Below, piece by piece: positions 8,101-13,302 of a stretch of DNA of 13,302 nt. Positions within the stretch are counted from its first letter, which is position 1. The number at the start of each line of letters is the position of its first letter. The stretch is from Roseiflexaceae bacterium UBA965 (GTDB taxonomy: Bacteria > Chloroflexota > Chloroflexia > Chloroflexales > Roseiflexaceae): assembly GCA_002292925.1 (NCBI GenBank), contig DBCF01000131.1, positions 1 to 13,302 of the forward strand, in the 5' to 3' direction. The translations under genes were made by a program, and so were the position numbers. The notes under the pieces were generated by a model that did no database searches, was not told the DNA's origin, and worked only from the letters and a program-made list of their open reading frames with translations.

Positions 8101-11100
8101 CGGTGGCATAGCCGAAACATTGGTATCACATGGGATCAATACCACCCCAGGGCATTTGTTTAACATGGGATTTGATGCCCAAGGGAATTTCGTCTGTAGT
8201 ACCTACGACAATGAATTTTTGTCAGACAGAGCGGCACTTGATGACGGTGATTGGCATCATTATGTGTGTGTGATTGATGCCGATATGCGCTATCTGTATA
8301 TTGATGGGCGATTAAACAATAGCGATTCAGCCAACCCCATCAATAGTTACGCCATTAATGACCGGATGGTGCTTGGGCGTCGACCAGACCGCGCCCAATC
8401 CTTTAGTGGCGGTCTTGACGATATGCGAATTTACACTACCGCAATCGATGCAAGTGTCATCGCGCAACTCAAACAACTCGACCCATTTGCACCACCACCG
8501 ATTAGCCACCTGACGTTCAACGACATTGCAATTGCCGATGGTGGCGTCACCGCAGCGTGCGGTGGTGGTACCTGCCCAGTTGTCTACTACCCCGACCCCT
8601 CATGGCTGCCTCGCCCACTCGAGCGGGTAGCCGCTATGCAACTCGCCCCCAATCGGGTGATTAGTTATAGTGCGTTGAGTGCGCTTGCGGCAGGTAGCAA
8701 TAGCACGTTGCTGTTTTGGGCGCGCTTTGATGATGGCTATAGCAACGGCGTCTATCCCGATGGGAGCACGCGCCAAATTGCCAAACAAGTAGGGGCTAGT
8801 GCCCTCAATCGCCCTGCCATTGGTTGGAATGCCAGCACACATACCATTACGTTTGCATCGTTAGCCTATCCCTGGACTGATTACCAAAACAATACCTGGC
8901 ATCATTTGGGGTTTGTAAAACAAGCGGGCATGCTACAAATCTATATCGACGGCAACAAAGTTGCCGAAGGCCCTGCCAATCCGCTGTTATTACCGTTCCG
9001 GGTGGCAGTAGGCTCATCATTGGTGATGGGCAACGCCTATGCCGGCGAAATGGCGGCGGTAGAGCTGTCGAATTTAGCGTTTGCCGGGGATACGATTGCC
9101 GATCGCTATGCCAATGGCTTCCCGGCAGGCAATGTGTCACCGACATTAACGTTTACCGTCACGCCGACCCCCAGTGCCACGGCAGTACCAATTGTGACAT
9201 TGCCGGCACTCAATCTCACCAAAACAGTCGTTGCCCTGATTGCCACCAGCAAAGCACGCAACACCCAAATCGCCATCCCGTTTGCGACCATGACACGGGT
9301 CATCCAACTCAATCAAACGGCCATGGCTATCTATGGGACAAGATGGGCTAATTACGACAAAACCAATACGGCTGTCGCACTCAAAATACCTATTCCCACC
9401 AAACGGCTATTGTTTACCCTCGTGCCGATCCTATCAACGTTAACCATGGCACCAGCCACCAAAACCCCGTCGCTCACCAAAACGTCATCGCTCACACCGA
9501 CCCTCAACAGAGCCTATAGCGCAACCCGGACAATGACCGAGAGTGCGACAGCCACCGAGAGTGCCACCGCCACAAATACCCCTACCGTCACGGCAACCAC
9601 GGGGGTTGTAGCAACCCGCACCAAAATCACCACGCCCACCCCTCAACCAAGTGTGACGGAGAGTAACACTGCCACCAATACTGCGACAAAAACCGAAACG
9701 AACTCACCAGTACCTCGTTTCACATTCACCACATCCAAGACACCCAATCCCAATTTCACCGCCACCAACGTGCCCAGTAATACCGCCACGATGACGTCAA
9801 CCAAGACTGCCACCACAATCCCCACCCGTACACCGGGAGTATTTGGCAAAGACATGGTTGCGGTGATAGGTTTGCCCAAAGGAATGCTATTCAGAGCCCT
9901 GCAACATATCAGTGACAACAAACTGAGTGTGAGCCCCGATTGGAATACCGCGACCATCGCCGACATCGCAGTACCGTTCTATCGCCCCGATATCGACAAC
10001 GGCGATACTCCAGCCTACTACGAAATCGCCGTGTTTAGTGATGCAGCCCGCAGCAAACAAGCTGGCTTTATCATGCTGACCAATCGTGGGACAAATGGAT
10101 CACCACACGACTTCCCGATTACCCACTGGGACAGCAAAGGGTATGCGATTAGCAAGCAGTTAGTCAATGCTGCCACAAAAATGGATCGGGCGCTTTCCAG
10201 CAAACTTTGGAAGCTCGATACGTTGGGCTATGTGGCCGTCCAAAACGATCAAATCGTCAGCAACATTGGTACCATTCCCGCCCTGCTCGATGGGTTAAGC
10301 ACCACGAATTTTGATTATTATGCCAATCCAGCACGATCGCTGAGTGAATTCACCTATACGCCTGCCTATATTGCCACCGATGAGGGCAAACTCGTCAATC
10401 GCCCATTGATTGCCACCGTCGGACCACAAGCGAGTGAGGCCAAGAGTGTATGGCGCTATACCGACAATACGGGCTTGACCGATTTCTCGCAGTATGCCAA
10501 GTCGTATGCCGATTCGTTTGCACCGTTGATTACGCAATTGACAACAGAAGCAACGCGGCCTTGGGGTATCGAAGACCGCATCATCAGCCCGCGTGACATT
10601 GCGAGCTACGACAACTACAGCATCCCGGTACCTGCCGGTGGCATCCTCAAAGTGGTCATCCCAATCCAAGGGATAACCATCAAGAACCTGATTATCGACA
10701 ACGCCAATGTCGAAAATTATCTGGGTGCCGGACTTGATACGCAAACGGTGGCAGGATTCCCCGTACTGACCGTCACGGGGGGGAGCATGCCTACCAACAC
10801 CCTACCGCGCATGATTGTGACGGTAGTCTCGAGTCGGGGCGCCACACTCGCCAAATTCACCTTCCATCTAATCGCCAGCCCCAGCAAAACTGAGATACGC
10901 AGTAACACCACCAAAGCCACGCGGGCATGGAGCAACTGGAGCACGTACTGGGTGGGCGGCAGTAATTCCCAAACCAACGCCGCTGCCGACCAACGCGATT
11001 ACAATCAGTGGGACATCGGCGGGGGTTGTCAGTCAGGCTGTGGTCCCACCGCCTGGATGATGCTGTTTGGCTGGGCCGACTACAAAAGTTCCATCTCAGG

Positions 11101-11635
11101 CAGTGGCTGGGGACGCTGGAACACCTACCGTGCCGGCGGTAACAACCTCGGGGTAGCCACTGGTACAACGGGTGTCGCCCCCAAAGTGATGAGCAACGAT
11201 GTCAAAACCGCCATCTTGTACATCCGCAATCAAGTAGGCACATTTTGTGTCAGTGGGTCGGGGGCAACCACCCCTTGGGACATGAACAACGCTCGCTATT
11301 ACCTGAGTTATGTGGGCACCGGTATGGGCTTTGCCGAAAGTCACAATATCGTCGGTTACCACGAAGATCGTTTGATGAACTATGCCATCAACGAAATCGC
11401 CCAATCCACCGTCGCCAATCGCCGCCCCGTAGTCATCGGCACTGGTTGGCTCAGCCACTACCCCGTCGCATACGGCTATGCAGTCCGCACTCGCCCCGAA
11501 GCCTGGGATGAAGGCTGGTTTGATGGTGACGATGTCGTCTACCAACAACAGTTTTATGTCAACAATGGCTGGGGTGGACAAGGCAACGGTTGGGTGAGCG
11601 CCGGTACCTGGTTTGCTGGTCGTGTCAGTAAATAA
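5162..11635 (+). CDS. Giant secreted protein: M6-like metallopeptidase, Ig-like and LamG modules, C-terminal papain-like cysteine peptidase
   Basis: 2157 residues. 1 to about 36: signal peptide. About 100-330: M6 (immune inhibitor A)-like peptidase, with TSYGKISISWDV (152-163), HEFGH at 274-278 (zinc ligands His274 and His278, catalytic Glu275) and a Met-turn-like YELMD (295-299). About 520-640: CARDB-like Ig fold. About 650-730 and 765-885: further beta-sandwich modules. About 891-1105 and 1112-1318: two LamG/concanavalin-like modules with WHHYVCVIDADMRYLYIDG-type and WHHLGFVKQ...YIDG strands and paired CX4CP cysteines (931/936, 1133/1138). 1322-1558: Thr/Pro/Ser linker. 1560-1910: domain I do not recognise. 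About 1920-2157: papain-fold peptidase of C10/C39 type, with GCGPTAW (Cys1960), SHYPVAYGY (His2099) and FYVNNGWGG (Asn2135). It probably digests extracellular protein while the LamG modules bind polymer. GAGG 5 bases before the ATG supports the start. It is monocistronic. Confidence 0.88.
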   Translation: MNSRRQHFLDLCVVILFCIGISWHGELAQPVATAQSRVRTLNTTQADMAAHAVGGTWHNPATSPQVVDFGGVNNDQPAAGMDQWLAAQGQRVVAPRSDVVGDKKYLVMRVYFNDKTATSYYAKDAADEASLSMTRNVVDDLMTPLNTLWQNTSYGKISISWDVTDLYQISGNRSAYITNYDDGDLSEDGQFGSVIRAAVASIPAGYDFNDYAGVLVFMADSDTASGRFHRGQATQCNTNSLALPGVANNHDFGCVVMSENPGTNSVETYGRMGHEFGHAFQQAGPAHPSNYKNPYELMDSNYPGQTGAFEKLSSQGFPGWLPPSQYSEVSKNRNVDRICLRIIERAPSMSPVPQVIKIPVTSNLYYLITARDQVLGDELNAHYNPAGIPDKGILVELVNLAPAAGGQIVTVVPKSGDYGLFHKGDSNNNIGNSISMNVLADAVGLTPEQAREYYCMNFKFGASSGSLPDAGMRPWREEPGNSYETTDIWVDSPLNGYGTFSMGTWNDIYGGTVPRGNGDIPAVGSINRVYARVRNFGTVATTDVKVTIQITDPAGMGIAGSNGWVNLGVVDKNSFPALASIAPGGFTDVYIDWTPDYTLTADQIAAGVFDFHTCLRVLVETPVADTFPGNQDGDGEQENIFQFEATPVSGPTFTHSFTLFNDDIANPKTYHLAYNNSSLPANWQVMVNDSQLDVTIPAGDSLTIPVVITATGSAIVGTDFTLQVNASSTRDLTDTAITDPVPTDPSEATAYWAKKIHLDDVELGGVDFTVAVRANTQIDCKAYSRGSQIEVIGSLDGFEGIHQAGTPLRAYAQLYDQTGAAIPLDDRASGDVGANGVFRMSFSSRTDKQGNTGPPPQAKSVRCLFAGTHLLARSGTRMLDISATLPPTETVAPWVGVSQFHANLTLNQFLPPLSKYSDQVPGVPSNNTYLCPIGRCPLLTNGVHGRAVQFNDASDTFLQSANPVNLGSTFAVSLWAKRNRGGIAETLVSHGINTTPGHLFNMGFDAQGNFVCSTYDNEFLSDRAALDDGDWHHYVCVIDADMRYLYIDGRLNNSDSANPINSYAINDRMVLGRRPDRAQSFSGGLDDMRIYTTAIDASVIAQLKQLDPFAPPPISHLTFNDIAIADGGVTAACGGGTCPVVYYPDPSWLPRPLERVAAMQLAPNRVISYSALSALAAGSNSTLLFWARFDDGYSNGVYPDGSTRQIAKQVGASALNRPAIGWNASTHTITFASLAYPWTDYQNNTWHHLGFVKQAGMLQIYIDGNKVAEGPANPLLLPFRVAVGSSLVMGNAYAGEMAAVELSNLAFAGDTIADRYANGFPAGNVSPTLTFTVTPTPSATAVPIVTLPALNLTKTVVALIATSKARNTQIAIPFATMTRVIQLNQTAMAIYGTRWANYDKTNTAVALKIPIPTKRLLFTLVPILSTLTMAPATKTPSLTKTSSLTPTLNRAYSATRTMTESATATESATATNTPTVTATTGVVATRTKITTPTPQPSVTESNTATNTATKTETNSPVPRFTFTTSKTPNPNFTATNVPSNTATMTSTKTATTIPTRTPGVFGKDMVAVIGLPKGMLFRALQHISDNKLSVSPDWNTATIADIAVPFYRPDIDNGDTPAYYEIAVFSDAARSKQAGFIMLTNRGTNGSPHDFPITHWDSKGYAISKQLVNAATKMDRALSSKLWKLDTLGYVAVQNDQIVSNIGTIPALLDGLSTTNFDYYANPARSLSEFTYTPAYIATDEGKLVNRPLIATVGPQASEAKSVWRYTDNTGLTDFSQYAKSYADSFAPLITQLTTEATRPWGIEDRIISPRDIASYDNYSIPVPAGGILKVVIPIQGITIKNLIIDNANVENYLGAGLDTQTVAGFPVLTVTGGSMPTNTLPRMIVTVVSSRGATLAKFTFHLIASPSKTEIRSNTTKATRAWSNWSTYWVGGSNSQTNAAADQRDYNQWDIGGGCQSGCGPTAWMMLFGWADYKSSISGSGWGRWNTYRAGGNNLGVATGTTGVAPKVMSNDVKTAILYIRNQVGTFCVSGSGATTPWDMNNARYYLSYVGTGMGFAESHNIVGYHEDRLMNYAINEIAQSTVANRRPVVIGTGWLSHYPVAYGYAVRTRPEAWDEGWFDGDDVVYQQQFYVNNGWGGQGNGWVSAGTWFAGRVSK
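9125..9835 (+). repeat. Low-complexity Thr/Ala/Pro/Ser linker region of the giant protein
   Basis: Residues 1322-1558 separate the LamG half from the cysteine-peptidase half. The first part (1340-1430) is Ala/Thr/Leu-rich with spaced basic residues. The second (1430-1558) is made of TATxTxTPT-like words with no strict unit. Trypsin-type sites occur at Arg1456, Arg1486, Lys1488, Arg1519 and Arg1556 (PTRTPG), the last just before the C-terminal unit begins. Such linkers in exported Chloroflexota proteins are usually extended and possibly glycosylated. Confidence 0.75.
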
Positions 11636-11651
11636 TCCGCGACGCAGCCTC

Positions 11652-11683
11652 CCCCCAGTGAAGCTATTTCACTGGGGGATTTT
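11652..11683 (+). terminator. Rho-independent terminator after the giant protein gene
   Basis: Arms CCCCCAGTGAA (11652-11662) and TTCACTGGGGG (11668-11678) pair perfectly over 11 bp around the 5-base loop GCTAT, followed by ATTTT. It starts 16 bases after the stop codon. The 90 bases from here to the end of the convergent MFS gene hold nothing else that I can identify; no clear terminator for the MFS gene is seen. Confidence 0.85.
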
Positions 11684-11774
11684 GGTGGGGTTGTGCACAT
11701 CACACAATTCTGATGGTCTACTTATTCACCGACTGTGCCGGTAGTGTTTTATCAAAAAAGATGGATATGACTAC

Positions 11775-13010
11775 CTAACCCTCAACAGCAGATTCAGGCG
11801 CGCCCACAGCGACCAAACGCCGCCCATAACGCCAGATCATCACCGCTGCCAAGCCACTCGCCAGCAAAATCATGGCGGTTGCGCCACGAAAGAAATACGC
11901 CGGTGGTAAATAATCAGTAGTCAATGCCGCAAATAATGGACCGAGCATGCCACCGAGTGACAAGACCATTTCTTTGAGTGCGGCAATTCGACCACGCTGA
12001 TCGGCTGACGAAATATCGACATAGGCCGCCCCAATTGCCGGTATCACCAATCCCGCACCGAGACCAGCAATAATCGATGCAATAATCAACGGCGTATACT
12101 GGGGTGCTTGATCGACCCCGATATACCATGCAGCATGCAAAACCAGCCCAATTGCAATCAACACAAAGCGCCCGAAGCGATCACTCAGGCCACCAAAACC
12201 AAATTCCCCCAGCGCCGTGGCGGCACCATGCACACCAACGACCACCCCAAACATCGTCGCAGTATAGGCATACTGCTGGTACAGCTGACGGATCATGGCA
12301 GGCTCGGTGGCCACCCACGCAAATGTCCAGACGAATTCCACCACCAACAGGGTAGCTAACACGCCTAGTGGGCGCGGCGGATTGCGCCATATATCGCCAA
12401 AGCCACTCCGTGATGGACCATCAGTAGGCTCAGGCACTAACGCTGGTCGCGTCTCGGGGACGATAAAGAGCACCAATATCACTGCCACCAGAGCCATCAC
12501 CCCCGACACATTAAACGGCGCGGCAAAGCCCAAGGCATCGTACAGTACCCCACCGATGGTCGGGCCAATAATCAAGCCAATACTAATCCCGCCACTGACA
12601 TAGCCGATCCATTGGGCCCGACGTTCTTCGGGTGCAATGTCGGCAGTAGCAGCCAAAGCGGCAGGCATAATCCCGGCATTGCCAAAGCCCAACACAAACC
12701 GCAGTACGACAAACGGAATTAAGCCATCGATATACGGCGTCACGAGATTGACAATCACGATGGTGAGCAAGCCAATAATCAATACTGGCCGACGCCCCCA
12801 GCGATCGACGAGATAACCGGCTCCGGGAGCGGCAATCAGATTACCCAACGAAAAGGCAAAGCTCATCCACCCCAAGGCCCCCATGCCAATATTGTGGGCA
12901 ATCAACCACGGTGCCAGCACCGGGTAAGGCATCGAATGCCCCGTCATCATCAACGTCGTACAAGCTGCCAACAGTAATACCACCGTCATCGGACGGACAT
13001 TTTTTACCAT
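11775..13010 (-). CDS. MFS transporter, DHA1-like multidrug or metabolite efflux permease
   Basis: 411 residues from the chosen start, with about twelve hydrophobic segments in two six-helix halves joined by a Pro-rich loop (about 184-214). Motif A is present between helices 2 and 3 (GYLVDRWGRR, 65-74), with a weaker copy in the second half (GGLSDRFGR, 273-281). Motif C, SGGISIGLIIGPTIGG (139-154), is typical of proton-coupled antiporters that export drugs or metabolites. The substrate is unknown. The frame extends 16 codons upstream to an ATG at 13058. Those codons are made almost wholly of a palindromic repeat and have no ribosome site, so I prefer ATG at 13008-13010 (MVKNVRPMTVV), with GAAAG 10 bases upstream. 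This site is weak, and the Met seven residues further in (MTVVLLLAAC) is also possible. No regulator or fusion protein partner is adjacent. Confidence 0.88.
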   Translation of the reverse strand: MVKNVRPMTVVLLLAACTTLMMTGHSMPYPVLAPWLIAHNIGMGALGWMSFAFSLGNLIAAPGAGYLVDRWGRRPVLIIGLLTIVIVNLVTPYIDGLIPFVVLRFVLGFGNAGIMPAALAATADIAPEERRAQWIGYVSGGISIGLIIGPTIGGVLYDALGFAAPFNVSGVMALVAVILVLFIVPETRPALVPEPTDGPSRSGFGDIWRNPPRPLGVLATLLVVEFVWTFAWVATEPAMIRQLYQQYAYTATMFGVVVGVHGAATALGEFGFGGLSDRFGRFVLIAIGLVLHAAWYIGVDQAPQYTPLIIASIIAGLGAGLVIPAIGAAYVDISSADQRGRIAALKEMVLSLGGMLGPLFAALTTDYLPPAYFFRGATAMILLASGLAAVMIWRYGRRLVAVGAPESAVEG

Positions 13011-13027
13011 GATGCCATTACTTTCAA

Positions 13028-13082
13028 TAGACGCAGCCTGCTGCGTCTCTACTACCATAGACGCAGCAGGCTACGTCTCTAC
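13028..13082. repeat. Two tandem copies of a 25-bp palindromic intergenic repeat
   Basis: Copies at 13028-13052 and 13058-13082 start 30 bases apart and differ at three positions. Each begins TAGACGCAGC and ends CGTCTCTAC. In copy 1 the arms AGACGCAGC and GCTGCGTCT are perfect around a 2-base centre; copy 2 has one mismatch in its right arm. The form GTAGAGACG...CGTCTCTAC resembles short dispersed palindromes common in Chloroflexota and cyanobacterial genomes. The repeats occupy the 5' side of the MFS gene and have created an in-frame ATG (13056-13058). Confidence 0.75.
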
Positions 13083-13165
13083 ATCTATCATGCTACCACA
13101 AGCTATTATAATTGTATGGTATGATAAGATAAAGTTTTGATTATGATTTACACATATACAATGCC

Positions 13166-13184
13166 GTGTTCGCATAACGAACAC
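13166..13184. promoter_or_regulatory. 7-bp inverted repeat, operator-like, in the divergent promoter region
   Basis: GTGTTCG (13166-13172) and CGAACAC (13178-13184) are exact reverse complements separated by CATAA. It lies 63 bases before the next plus-strand ATG and about 155 bases upstream of the MFS start, in a region that must hold both promoters. It could be an operator or a 5'-UTR hairpin. A TATAAT at 13107-13112 is nearby, without a good -35 on the plus strand. Confidence 0.4.
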
Positions 13185-13246
13185 ATCACGATAGACATTT
13201 ATACGCAGATCCCCCGCTGGTTCGTTGTTTTGTGGAGCGATGCCCC

Positions 13247-13302
13247 ATGACCACTAGTTTGCTACCAACCCTCTTTGGCCAACCCCAAGGTCAACATGTG
13301 GC
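13247..13302 (+). CDS. Start of an unidentified plus-strand gene, cut by the window edge
   Basis: ATG at 13247 opens a frame that runs to the end (MTTSLLPTLFGQPQGQHV, 18 codons). GGAG at 13234-13237, 9 bases upstream, is a plausible ribosome site. The gene is divergent from the MFS transporter. Eighteen residues are too few to recognise a family. Confidence 0.5.
   Translation, partial: MTTSLLPTLFGQPQGQHV

Noticed and set aside
11641..11650. GACGCAGCCT as a third copy of the palindromic repeat
   Set aside because: Only one arm of ten bases matches, with no second arm or CTCTAC end; it could be chance next to the terminator.
13166..13184. LexA (Cheo) box
   Set aside because: The arms are in the reverse order (GTTCG...CGAAC instead of CGAAC-N4-GTTCG).

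Overview
The window looks like a chromosomal stretch from a bacterium with about 50% G+C that secretes large proteases. Several traits together suggest a filamentous member of the Chloroflexota (Herpetosiphon-like). These are a true trypsin-like serine protease with a Thr/Ser/Pro/Arg-rich linker, LamG modules carrying a CX4CP pair, very long TxTxTPT linkers, and NTF2-like lipoproteins. The taxon is inferred from style, not from a marker gene.

Layout, left to right. On the minus strand: a secreted trypsin-like protease (99-1754) ending at a 16-bp hairpin; a 5'-truncated, frameshifted copy of an NTF2-like lipoprotein gene (1941-2609); and its intact paralogue (2739-3881), closed by a Rho-independent terminator and carrying a 21/27-bp coding minisatellite. 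Divergent from it, on the plus strand, are an SDR oxidoreductase (4068-4832) with a strong terminator, then an A+T-rich 260-base leader with a candidate promoter, then a 2157-residue secreted protein (5162-11635) with its own terminator. On the minus strand again is a DHA1-type MFS transporter (11775 to about 13010). Two copies of a short palindromic repeat sit at its 5' end. The first 18 codons of another plus-strand gene run off the right edge.

The most notable object is the 2157-residue protein. An M6-like HEFGH metallopeptidase region lies at its N-terminus and a papain-fold (C10/C39-like) cysteine peptidase at its C-terminus. Between them are Ig-like modules, two LamG modules, a 237-residue Thr-rich linker and an unrecognised 350-residue domain. 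The protease at the left edge has the residues of trypsin (Arg/Lys) specificity, and the linkers of both secreted proteins contain regularly placed Arg residues. A cleavage relationship between them is therefore an attractive but untested inference. The SDR and MFS genes show no evident link to the proteases.
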